DNA from: Malaya genurostris
Lineage: Eukaryota; Arthropoda; Insecta; Diptera; Culicidae
Assembly (NCBI RefSeq): GCF_030247185.1
Contig: NC_080572.1
Location: forward strand, 159,303,580-159,367,579
Direction of reading: 5' to 3'
DNA length: 64,000 nt
In this document: positions 24,043 through 37,182 of the stretch, in pieces
How the letters are laid out: the number at the start of each line of letters is the position of its first letter
Numbering within the stretch: the first letter of the stretch is position 1
Made by a program: the position numbers and the translations under genes
The notes under the pieces: generated by a model
Databases searched by the model: none
What the model was told of the DNA's origin: nothing
Seen by the model: only the letters and a program-made list of their open reading frames with translations

Positions 24043-26219
24043 AAAAACTATAAAGAGTTACTAGTTATACTATTGTGATCATTCGTTATTACGTGATTGG
24101 TTACATGTTAAAACTGAAATCAAAGTTCGATAAAAATGCAATAATTTCAACAAACATCCGTAATTTATATCTTCTAAATATTGATCGAAAAAAAGTGTAC
24201 AATACAAATGTATTGTATTTGTCAAGTTAATTTTCAGGTTCATATTCTATTCATGAGAAACCAAGCTAGTGGTTATACCATAATGGATTCATGCAAAACG
24301 AAAAAAAAAATTGGAATAAAAAGCAAAACTACTGAGCTACTGATCTCATACAAATTTAAAACAGCTAGATGTTTACCTGTTTTCAACATTAATTACTATC
24401 CAGCACTAGACAATAAGGGTAAGCCTTATCTTTAGGGGTCTGTTATTTTTTCTGAAGCACCAAACTTTTACATATGAAGTCGCATCCAAGCACACTACTT
24501 AAATGATTTGGTAGTTCCGCTGGTTCTTGCGGAAACTGCTGAACAGAGAATAAGAAAAACTTTACAAGAACTTTCTTCGACTGTTCATAATGGTTTCACG
24601 TCACTATTTTGTAACATTTTTATACCTGTTGAAAACATGCACTCACAAAACTATCACTTGGAACACACCGTTTATGTAAACTGAATTATCGACTAGAAAC
24701 AAACGAAATTTTAGATACAGAATTCCTTGAAAGGATAAAACTATATGCAAAATGAGAATATAACCTTAAATTGTCACTTTACTGAGACAATGGCTAAAAC
24801 TGAAAGCCTTTTATTATTGCGAGATCAAACCTAAAATAATATCAAAAAGGAATGGTTGGAAGTTAAAATTAGTGTTTCATATCTGGCTCGGAACAAATTC
24901 CAACTTCACAAAACTTGTTTTAATTTTTTAATGTTTAGTTGTACAATTTTTTTACACCCAACACACATCGTACGCGGTCGGCAGATTGCGATTGCGGAGC
25001 AGAAGCCGGTTTAGTAGGGAATACACGAGTCGATTCCCAACTATTCAGCAACGACGCTGCCAGTCTTTGCTCTGCATACATACCATAACACCGTTGTATA
25101 TACGCGGAAAGTACATAAACCCTCTTTCCCAGTACAGCGAGAGAAAGAGATTTGGCAATGACGGAGAGACAATGTGTGGTGAGAGTGTGTGGAATCAAAA
25201 GATGCTCGATTTTTTCTCGTATGGTTCCTATTCGGCGACCCTTGGATGCCATTCCGACAGCCTGTGTGGTACAAATGTCAGCCAACAGGAAGACAAACTT
25301 GTTCACGATGTATCCATCTATCAGATCAAAAAATATTGTTTTACAATCTTCCAAATTCTTGTAGAAATTGGTTTTAAACATTAAGTCTTTCACTGAGGAC
25401 GTAAACATTTCAAAAGGGCCTAAAATCCATTGAACTCTTTGCTTACTTACTCTTTCGAATAAATCTGCGTTATTATATGAATATTCGCTACATATCTGGT
25501 ACTGGGTGTTTGGAAAACTTCCTTTTCAAATTAATCATTCGATAGCCAATTACTCGATTTTTTTAAATTTTTGAATAAGTTGTGAAAAATGGAGTTTTGT
25601 GTTTTAAAACACAGAATATTTTACTTCTAATGGTTTTGTAGACAGAAGGCGCTGCAAGCTTTTATATTGTTGTTACTAAATTTAGATCTTTAAACACAAC
25701 TTATAACCAAATTCGTTTTCGAGTTATAGTTTTTTTTGATAATTTCAAGTCATCCTTCCATCGATTAATAAACCAACGACTAATAAATGAATTCCTGCAG
25801 TTTATCCGGATCTATCTTCCGGTTGGTCGGAATTACAGGGTGATAAATGTACCAACTGTTAAGTGCGGGTGATAAGTGTTTAAAATTACAAACCATTTTA
25901 AGGCGACGATGCAAAGAAATTGGTTAAAAAATTATTCCCTTTTGTAGGTCATGTTAGCTGGCCATGTGAACCGACTTTGGCTATACCGGTCTCCGGATTG
26001 CGGTACCGGAAAGAGTGATAAAAAAATTCAATACATAACTCGCTACGCTTTCTCAGAAATGGCTAAATTCTATTCCGACGAAGTAAAAAAAAACAAAAAA
26101 AAAAGTCTTCAAAATTAAACCTGTCAACTGGAGAAAATTAGATAAACGATCAACTATTCGTAAAATATATTATCCATAATATTAAGAAATTTCTATACCG
26201 TTAATATAAAAAAGCCGTT
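24043..26219. other. Stretch with a GC-richer ORF-bearing island, no gene identified
   Basis: Between about 24950 and 25410 base composition becomes less AT-rich. Long overlapping ORFs appear on both strands: 157 codons on the minus strand at 24935-25408 and 132 codons on the plus strand at 24986-25384. I do not recognise either product. A weak HINE-A internal block (TCCGGATCTATCTTCCGG near 25805) and related words follow at 25780-26070. The island may be an untranslated exon, regulatory DNA or a captured fragment. Confidence 0.35.
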
Positions 26220-27050
26220 TCAACAGATGAATGTAAATGCGAATTACCACAAAATGGTACCTTTTATCATGGACATATCCTTTGCACGACCCCGCTACGG
26301 TTGGATTGCACGTGGATGGTGATCCCTGATATCCACGTTAGCGATCATTTAACTATCGTAATTTCAATCGCCTACGGGTTAAGACCATCGGAGACAATCA
26401 ATGTTTCGTATGACCTCACAGGAAATATTGATTGGAGTTGCTATGCGACTGCGATATCTGAGAAACTTGAACAAACGCAACCATTTCCTCCGGAGGAAGA
26501 AGACACGTTTTTGACTGGCTTGATTCTTAACATCACGATTCAAGCCCAGACGAAACGTGTACCTGATGCGAAAACTAACATCCGTCCTCCCAGCCCATGG
26601 TGGTGCAAAGAATTCTTAGAAATAGAGCTTCATCATTTATCGAGTATAGAAAAAACGGAACACCTGATAATTATAGAAACTACTCGGCATTAAAATGAAA
26701 AGTTTGATAAACGCAGCTTTTGGCGTCAGCTCGTGGCCGTCCACGACAGAAGAAACATCGATAAGCACTCTTTGGAACACAGCCCGACGAATGCGCAATA
26801 ATAACACTACGAACGAAAGCGAGGAATATTTCAACCGTTGGATATTAGATTTTCCTAAAAAAGTAGGTTACGACTCTGTTCGTCTCGCGTCGCGACATCG
26901 AATACAAACGAAACACCCTTTTCGATGGTGGAGCTTTCACTTGCGTTCTTGTCGTGTAGCAATAAAGCCCCAGAGTTATACAGACTAAAATTCAATTTGT
27001 GAAAAATTTGGCTGACTCTACCAAAAGGCACTTGTTGAATTTATTCACGC
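26220..27050 (+). pseudogene. I-clade LINE ORF2, endonuclease end to start of RT, broken
   Basis: The frame at 26301-26693 begins near the end of the APE-type endonuclease domain (VSDHLTIVISI, where SDH is the catalytic motif). It continues through the linker (RPPSPWWCKEFL). A second frame from 26695 carries ISTLWNTARRMRN, then NESEEYFNRWILDF, typical of the region before the RT domain. Further on, IQFVKNLADSTKRHLLNLF appears in a third frame up to about 27050. This part complements the C-terminal fragments at 830 and 8985 and is probably the same family, though they are separate insertions. Frameshifts and an early stop show it is inactive. Confidence 0.8.
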
Positions 27051-27117
27051 TGCGAACGGAGCAAAACCGCACGTACCGTCGCGTACTAGTTTCGCATCGT
27101 CATTGACGTCATGAATC

Positions 27118-27775
27118 GTCATGACGATTTGAATGTTTTGACACTCATCGCCCTATAATTTCTGAACCGGAGGTCGGATCAGGATGAAATTGCACCGTAT
27201 ATTAAATGACAATGAGAGCTTTAATTTGAATCATGATTCGTGAAAATCGGCGTAACCATTGCTGAGAAATCGAATTGAGTTCCGGTTTTTGGAGATTTTC
27301 TTCACTATTATCGGTGTTTTCGGAAGCGGAAACCGGGGACCAAAGTAGTTTTAAATAAATGTGCACCTCGATTCGCCATCGCTTGTGAAAAATACTCATG
27401 ATATTGAAAATTTTCACTAATCGCACTGTAATACCGGAAAATTGTATGAGACTATAAGACCATTCATTTGAATCTAAGTTTGTGAAAATCGGTCACGCCA
27501 TATCTGAGGAACGTGTGTAACTATTTTTTTTCTCCATTTTTTGTGCATATTACCCTGTAATTCCGGAGCCGGAAGACGTATCGAAATGAAACTCATGAAA
27601 TTTGTAAGGAACCTTAAAACCTTTTATTTGAATCTAAGTTTGTGAAAATCGGTTCAGCTATCCCTGAGAAAATTGAGTGACATTATTTGTCACATACACA
27701 CATACATGCATACATACACACACAGACTCTTTGTGATCTCGACGAACTTAGTCATGAAGGATTAACATCCTTAGT
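27118..27775 (-). repeat. HINE-A copy, 5' truncated, minus orientation
   Basis: Repeated internal units in reverse are clear: TTTGAATCTAAGTTTGTGAA and AATCGGT recur at about 27466 and 27626, with ATTCCGGAGCCGGAAG between. A CACATACACACATACATGCA run and GATCTCGACGAACTTAGTC follow at 27690-27755. The outermost 5' end (TGCCTTTCTC) is missing. Confidence 0.7.
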
Positions 27776-28590
27776 TAGTTTGTTAAACAAGATTCGAACC
27801 ATGTCTGTATTTTTATGTAGGTTTTATCATCCGGTAATCATGTAATCGAACCCTCCCGATTCAGTCTTCCTGGCAACCGAAAAACGTTATCCGAATACCT
27901 TTATTACATTAGCAAAAGATAGTACAATACAATGCAATTTTAACTACTTTGCGTGCAATTAGTTTGGGGTTTCGCGATAGGAGAGCAAAATTTTGACACA
28001 TTTTGGTGCCATCTTAACAACAGAGAAGCAAATAATAAAATTAAACAATAGGCATGATGTTAGATAAGGTCGAACGCGACATACTGCACTTTGAATACTC
28101 CTATTTTCTCGTTTACTTTGATCAATATCAAATTTAAGGTGCAGGGTTCATGAATTTTAGTATACTACATATATATTGGGGAATGTTGAGACATATTTTT
28201 TTAAAAGTGTTTCATATAAATTCAAGCAAATTTAAGTTATGACTATTAATTTTTTTAATAGTGTGTTGATCAAAATTTCAAACTTTTTTGAAATTGGTTC
28301 TGCATATTTTTACATTTTTGAGATATTGATACTTAAAACTACATATTCATGTAAATTAATTGTTCAAAAACTTTTTTGTTCGAAACTTAAAAATATGCAA
28401 CCTACATATCTACAAAAATATATATTTCGATAATTAAATTAAAAATGTAAACGCTATATGTTAATAAAAATACAAAATTGGAAGAAATGTATCCAATGAA
28501 CAATAAAAAAAATCTTTAAAAGTCGTTTCAAAGAGTGTCTCCCTTAAGTAAAGTAAACTTGATATCATTTTTCATCAAAATTCAACGAAA
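27776..28590. other. AT-rich stretch, no gene seen
   Basis: Nothing recognisable before the (TA)n tract. Confidence 0.4.
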
Positions 28591-28760
<170 letters not shown>

Positions 28761-29039
28761 TCTTGGTAAATTCCACACAGCGCCGATCATTACAAAACTG
28801 AATCTATTTTGGTAAGGGCCGTGAAATAATCAAAGTATGAGGTGGAGCTAAGAAATGTAGAAAAAATCTCTCACGCTTCATGCATTGAGAGACAGTGTGT
28901 TTTATCTAATTGCCACTTATTATGTGCGCTTTGTGTAATCTGAATCATTCGAAAGCAACATGCAAGGAAAATCTCTTAGTTCGGTCTTAGCGCTTCTACA
29001 GCACAAACTTTTCATTGATTCACAATGACCAATATTATT

Positions 29040-29700
29040 CATCTGACTCCATTACATACAATCCATCAGCTGGTGAACGATATCAGAACTTTTTCTTCTG
29101 CCTACAGCGGTATTTCTAAGACAGTCATATGCAGTTCGCCAGTAATTTATGTCGTTTTCGCTTGATGCCAAACCCAACCCAGTTTCCACCCTAACTGCTG
29201 TCAAATCGTTTGTTTGAGCTAGTTTCGAACCTAGTTTCAACATTGTTGAACTGAAAATCAAGTCAGTTTCGAACCTGGTTTCTATATCAGGTTTGCTCAA
29301 ACTCCCGTTGCTAAGTGCGAAACCAACACAATGTTGTGAAAAGTGTTTGTTTGATGAAACTACCCTGGGTCAGTTTCAGTTTTCTCAAGCGAAAATGACA
29401 TTAGTAAGCAATAATATTGATACCCAGTTAAGCACGTGTTTCGAATCACGTGGATCGAGTATGCATGTGAAATCTCCACACAAAACATCGCGCTGCGCGC
29501 CAAACAATTTTTTCAACGATCTAGTATTCTTTTCTTCGTCGGCCAAACACTTATGCAACTCGTTGCGCGCCAAACATCAATCGTAGATCTAGCAATCATT
29601 GGCTACTTTTTTAGTGGAAAATTCCATTGTCCATACAAAGCAACTTTATGGATTTTTCCCACTTTTCCGACAAGTTTTCCTAATTTTTTTGATGTGCGAA
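29040..29700 (+). repeat. Dispersed repeat R, copy 1, split by a MITE
   Basis: It matches 30290-30690 in order and orientation: GATATCAGAACTTTTTCTTC, then GCCTACAGCGGT, then GAGTATGCATGTGAAATCTC, then GCGCGCCAAACAATTTTTT, then TAGATCTAGCAATCATTG. The match is broken at 29150-29400, where a MITE lies in copy 1 only. No coding role is seen; the short ORFs are not conserved between the copies beyond sequence similarity. Confidence 0.75.
29150..29400 (+). mobile_element. Harbinger/PIF-type MITE, 251 bp
   Basis: The ends are TGTCGTTTTCGCTTGA and, inverted, TGTCATTTTCGCTTGA. Both flanks carry TTA (29147-29149 and 29401-29403), the 3-bp target duplication typical of PIF/Harbinger elements. Copy 2 of repeat R (30290-30750) lacks this segment, which confirms insertion. 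The interior has TTCGAACCTAGTTTCAAC-type sequence and no ORF. An inverted second copy is at 43829-44059. Confidence 0.8.
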
Positions 29701-29793
29701 CCCGGTGGGGGTAAAAACTGATCAAAGAAAAAAAAAGAATAATCCGTCCATCCGTTTTTGCGTGATGCGATTACAAAGAATAACCTCTGCATT

Positions 29794-29945
<152 letters not shown>

Positions 29946-30289
29946 TTTGTTGCCAAAAAGTGCCACGCGTACTTTAGAGCTCTAATAAAGTGGACACTTT
30001 TCAGGTACTGTGGTACTTTTGGTTGCTTGGAGAGACATTCTTTACTTTGTTGCTTGAAGAGACATTCTTCACAGAATATTTAATAGAAAATGGCAGCCTC
30101 AATCCATTATAGTAATCATCTTGAACATTGATCTAATTGTTATGTATTATGTGCGCTTAGTATAATCTAAAACATTTCAAAGCAAGATTCAAGGAAAATC
30201 TCTTAGTTTTACCTTTGCGCTTCTACAGCACAATCTTTTCATTGATTCATTCAATAATATTAAACTTAAACTCGCTCCCGCGATGACCA

Positions 30290-30751
30290 ATACTATTCAT
30301 CTGACTCCATTGAACACAATTCATCAACTGATGAATGATATCAGAACTTTTTCTTCTGCCTACAGCGGTTTTCTTGAACATATGACTGAACATTCCATCA
30401 AAGTCATTTGGCAAGCAATAATTTTGATACCCAATTGACCACGTGGCTCGAAATGACATGGATCAAGTATGCATGTGAAATCTCCACACAAAACTACTCG
30501 TTGCGCGCCAAACAATTTTTTAAACGATCTGGTATTCCATTCTTCGACAGTCAAGCACTCAAACAACTCGCGCGGAAAACATCAATCATAGATCTAGCAA
30601 TCATTGACGACTTTTGCAACGCAAAATTCCATTTTTCATACAAACAACTGGACTTTTCACACTTTTCCGGCGGGGGTAGAAACTAACCAATAAAAAAAGA
30701 ATTATGTTAATCCGTCTATGCGATTACATACAATGACCTTTGCATTAATAC
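30290..30751 (+). repeat. Dispersed repeat R, copy 2
   Basis: Direct copy of the repeat at 29040-29700 without the MITE. It ends against the DD37D element (TA then CAGGGTCCGG at 30749-30760). Confidence 0.75.
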
Positions 30752-32373
<1,622 letters not shown>

Positions 32374-32600
32374 GGGTAACAGAGGTATTTTGGCCCACTT
32401 TAGGATCGATTTTATTTTGGCCGACTTTGTAAAAATATCCACCAAATGTTCTAATATCTTTGAAAAATCCTTCCGCAATAGGTAATTTAATGTGATTAGC
32501 TTCAAACTGATGCAACATGGGTTACCTAAGATCGATTGAATCCATATAGTTTGTTAGGTGGGCCAAAATATATGAAGTGGCCAAAATACCTCTGTTACCC
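32374..32600 (+). mobile_element. TA-flanked MITE, 227 bp
   Basis: The left end is GGGTAACAGAGGTATTTTGG. The right end is the inverse (GGCCAAAATACCTCTG then TTACCC). TA is present at both flanks (32372-32373 and 32601-32602). There is no meaningful ORF. Paired TIRs with a TA duplication fit a non-autonomous Tc1/mariner or pogo derivative. Confidence 0.8.
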
Positions 32601-32602
32601 TA

Positions 32603-33527
32603 CTAGTCTTGAATGATGACAAACGAAGAAATCATGTCGGTTTGCTATGTTAAGAATATGTTATATCGGACTATAACAATACTTATCTTCGGAAAATCAA
32701 AAGATAATAACAGGTCAGAAACAATGGATGTTTGTCAGACTGTCAATATACTGAATAGTACCCAGTAGAAATATAAAAAAATCGTGCACATGTGGATGTG
32801 GAATTATCGAACCAAGTGAATAAATAACAAATAAAACATGAGTGTAACGAAACAAGAATAAGAACAAAATGAGCCAAACGGAAATCGACCTGATTCGTGG
32901 TGCTAGTTGATTTTCTATCTCTTTCGCCAAAGGCAAATGGCCTGTTTGTATGCGAATAGTACGGCCAGCTATCCAGACTATTATGGCGTAGCGATCCAAC
33001 TTGGTAAATGAGAGGCTTCATCATAATTCTGTGCATATCTTCTACGGCTTCGTGTCAATGACATTTATAACACTTTTAGGAAGATGATAGTCTTTCATTA
33101 TATCTGCTTACACCAACCACTGTAGGTTGTTCACTAATCGACATGATTTTTGTTAATGTTAATGATCCAGAGGAGAACATGTTCATTGAGATAAATAACG
33201 AACAATAACAGCGAGTATCTCGAAAATTAAAAAAAATACAAAAAGAACACAGAGAATCACTGTAACCGAAAAAATTCACTATAGCAAAAGTTAATTGTAT
33301 TATACAGTGGAATATTGAATATTATTGTTTAATTCATTTTCATACATCTATTTTGAAAAGCTTGAGCATAGGAAAAATACTCTGAATGTCCCATCTACTT
33401 GAATCAAGCATTACTATTAGAATATCTACTCGTCTTTTCTAAAGAACAATTAGAAATCACATGGATTTAGGAAACGAGGAGCAACAAACAGTATTACTAA
33501 TCTCTTCAAACTCTCAGTACGACATAT
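32603..33527. other. AT-rich stretch, no gene seen
   Basis: Overlapping minus-strand ORFs of 94-97 codons at 32715-33036 are not recognised and look like chance. Nothing else is identified. Confidence 0.35.
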
Positions 33528-33535
33528 GTCGGAGT

Positions 33536-33751
33536 CAGAGTTGCCATTTTAAAATCTGTGTTTCAACTTGAAAAATCTGTATACCATCTGTGTTGCATAT
33601 TTTCGATCATAATCTGTGAAAAATGTTTTAAAAATCTGTCATTTTTATGAAATATTCATAAAAATCTGTGTACTGTGACACAGAATCTGCGTAGAAAAAT
33701 AGGCAAAAAATAAGTGGTTTTACACAAAAACCTGTGAATATGGTAACTCTG
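33536..33751 (+). mobile_element. hAT-type MITE, 216 bp
   Basis: The ends are CAGAGTTGCCAT and, inverted, CAGAGTTACCAT. The flanks are an exact 8-bp direct repeat GTCGGAGT (33528-33535 and 33752-33759). An 8-bp duplication and CAG.. ends are hallmarks of hAT elements. The interior is built from AATCTGTG-type words. No ORF of note. Confidence 0.8.
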
Positions 33752-33759
33752 GTCGGAGT

Positions 33760-34944
33760 GCGTTGAAGCATGCATAGCAAACAGGTGAAAAAAGTGCATG
33801 TGTATGCGTATGGCGGTATTTTTCTGGTACATACATGTCGAGGCATTCGAAGAATTATAAGTAAAACTATGCATTAAGCCTCAACAAAGACACGAAAGGA
33901 ATCCAATGTACGTACACTCAAGCCACCGAGACAGAAAAAGGGGAAGATGAGAGAGAGACTGTGTGTTGTACCCGGGGTTTGGGACGAGGTTAAGTGTTGT
34001 TCGACATGAAAAGAAATTGGTATGCTGGAAATTATGTTGGTATATTCAGCAGCAGAAGTAGGCATTCCACGACCACCATCAGTACACCATTGACTCGATA
34101 CGCTTTAGAATAAAAAAAACTTCTGAAGAACCAGGAAGGAAGACTCTCTTCCATCTATCCGTATTTAGCACCACTGTTGAAAAGAATAGCGAGTGACTCT
34201 CGAGCACGCAAACATACCCAGTAACAAGAGTTCTAAGCGCACCGATGCTAGGGATATCGCGATTTTTTTTCTCAACATGAACGACGACTGTGATGAGGAT
34301 GACGACAACGACACAAACATGATTTTTTCTACTACTTCAACTTCCTTTCTATTTCTGTGTGAACAAAAGCTTTTCTGCATTGTGGCAAAGTTCTGTACAT
34401 CACTGAAGCGATTATGTCGATTTCTTTTGCAATGAATGCTTTTATCATCTCAGAACGATCCCAGTGGGACATAGAGTTTGAGTGTATATATTTTATAATT
34501 TTGCGAACATTTGTCGTGAATTTGGAAGAGCTTTGCGACTCACTAATTAAAAGCAGCTGTGGTGAAGATAAAAACCATCCAATTTCATTATTCAAAAATC
34601 ACACAGTTTATCAATCAGAAAATATGTAAATACTAGTCTTCACAGTACTATGCACCAAATGTCTTCCGAAGATATTTGCAAGTGGTTAGCTTGAATTCTT
34701 TATGTTAATTATTTGAAAATTACATGATTGATGTTACAATAGTAGTGTGACCAGAAAGTTTTATAATTCGTGATCATGAATGAAAATGAATGGGCTTAGT
34801 AACAATAACATATTGCACTGGACTTATTCACAAGAATCTATACAATTAAAACAAATCTTATGATTTTACACATAAATTTACAACTTACAATCATAAAACT
34901 ATGCAATTCAAAAATTACATGACTTGAAAACTAATGAAAAAAAT
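33760..34944. other. Unannotated stretch, no gene identified
   Basis: Part of this region (33880-34330) is less AT-rich and has GAGAGAGAC and a GATGAGGATGACGACAACGA run. ORFs of 60-90 codons are unconvincing. Possibly regulatory, unproven. Confidence 0.35.
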
Positions 34945-34949
34945 AATTA

Positions 34950-35697
34950 AAAACCTTTTTTCATCCACCTAGTGGTGTAATGATGCCTTTCTCATATTAC
35001 TTATATTTTCAAATATATAAGAAGATTTTGTGAAGAAATTTTTTTTCGAACCTTGAATAACATAAGAAACTTTCTTTTGGTATAAACTAACATAAACAGT
35101 TATGTCAAGTTAATGAGAATATTTCTTCATTTTGCATCGTCGCCCTAAATGATTAAAGACTCTTTACCCTATAGATCTGGAAACGGAAATCGGACTAGGA
35201 TGAAACTAAACAGCAACCTATGAGACTATAGGAACTTTTATTTGAGCCTGTTTGTGGATATCGTTCAAATCATCTCTGAGAAAATTGAGTGAGTCTCGTT
35301 TGAAACTTTTTGACCACTGTTTCAGGTACTTTTGGAACCAAGAACTTGGAATCAGTGTAGCCGAAGTCGGTTTGTTCAGTAAGTAACTAATATAGCCTAC
35401 AAATAGAATCAGTTTTAAGCCAATCCTAGAAGAATTTTACTCTTTTTTGCATCGTCGCTCTAAATAACGGTGTGAAATTCAATAGCAACCGATGGGACTA
35501 TGAGATTTTTTATTTTATGAGTGACATTATTTGACTCATACTCATACACATACACACACACACATACACATACATTGCTTAGCTCGATGAACTGTGTCGA
35601 ATGATATAGAACATTTAGCCCTCTGGACCAATTTTCGCTAGTCAATTTTTCAAGTAATTGCATAAACTTTCTATATGTTATGAGAAAGGCAATAAGT
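34950..35697 (-). repeat. HINE-A, complete copy, minus orientation
   Basis: In reverse, the 3' hairpin CACCTAGTGGTG lies at 34966-34977, with the 3' subterminal repeat TGATGCCTTTCTCATAT (34981-34997) just inside. The opposite end has the inverse, TATGAGAAAGGCA (35679-35692). Inside are a CA-rich microsatellite (35545-35575) and TTTGTGGATATCG/CTGAGAAAATTGAG-type units. Comparison with 48194-49795 shows the same overall order. No ORF is seen, so it is non-autonomous. Confidence 0.75.
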
Positions 35698-35934
35698 GTA
35701 CTTTTATAGAAAAGCATTGTTATCATGATCTTGTAATAACACTAATAAGTAGATACAAATTCAATAAGAGAATTAGAAATTTACACTTTTTCGCCTGAAA
35801 AATATCAATTTTAATGCGGCAACCCTGCACGCTATACGAAATTGAACAAAGCACGCTGCGAACGGAGAGAAGCCGAAACTGGGGATTAGTAGTTCCAAAT
35901 AGTTTTATATTTTCACTATTTAACAAGATCTGAC

Positions 35935-36250
35935 AGCTAGATGAATTTAACAGTAAGTTTTATTAAAATGGGTACTTCGTTTCGTAAAAGCTTGTGAAAA
36001 AATACTCATGAAATTGAAAATTTTCACTAATCGCACTGTAATACCGAAACCGGAAGTAGAATCAGGATCAACATTTCGGGGAATTTTTAAATTATTTTAA
36101 AACCTTATATTTACTTCTTAGTTTGTGAAGTCGATTAAGAAATTTCCGAGAAATAGAAGGTGCATTTTTTAATAAATTTGCACATATTTCATTGTAATTC
36201 CATAACCGGTTTGTGAAAATCGGTTCAGCCATTCCTGAGAAAATTATTTG
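35935..36250 (-). repeat. HINE-A partial copy
   Basis: Internal units in reverse (AATACCGAAACCGGAAGTAG near 36042, TTTGTGAAAATCGGTTCAGC near 36209) run directly into the compound microsatellite. In complete copies the microsatellite lies at the same place, so the long repeat is probably an expansion of the element's own CA tract. Confidence 0.65.
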
Positions 36251-36713
<463 letters not shown>

Positions 36714-37182
36714 AATTCCAACTAATCGAGTATAAATAACAGTCGAAATCAAGTACGTAAATATTTTCTAGTTCAAACTTATTTCAACATGTTAGGCTCG
36801 TTTGAAAGCTACTGTTGGGTCATTGATATAGTTCAAAGATCAAATGGCTTGTCCTTTTTTAGTGATATTCAGGGTTTGGATGAATGAAGCAGTGAAGATG
36901 AGTATACATGCTTTATGAACCATGTCGCTTTTGAAGAAACGTGAGCCTTGTTGCTTTATTGGAATGTCTGTCCATGCACGAGAATGGAAGAGAGCTAACA
37001 ATATTCACCACTACTACTGTTTCTCCTTCTCACGGTTTCTCAATATTCACGGGGCTAGAAAGTGACGAAGATTATACATTCAGTTTTCGCTAACAGACTG
37101 ATGATTGGCTCTTAACTGTCGAATCGCTATTCAGCAGGAACTTGATTTACCGAAGTAACAAGAATGCAGGAGCTAGTTTCTA

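Noticed and set aside
25041..25377. Additional overlapping ORFs of 62-77 codons
   Set aside because: Shadow frames of the same GC-richer island; none has a recognisable motif.
30408..30686. ORFs of 92 codons in repeat R copies (also 29436-29714)
   Set aside because: They share similarity only because the DNA is repeated; frames and stops differ and no domain is recognised.
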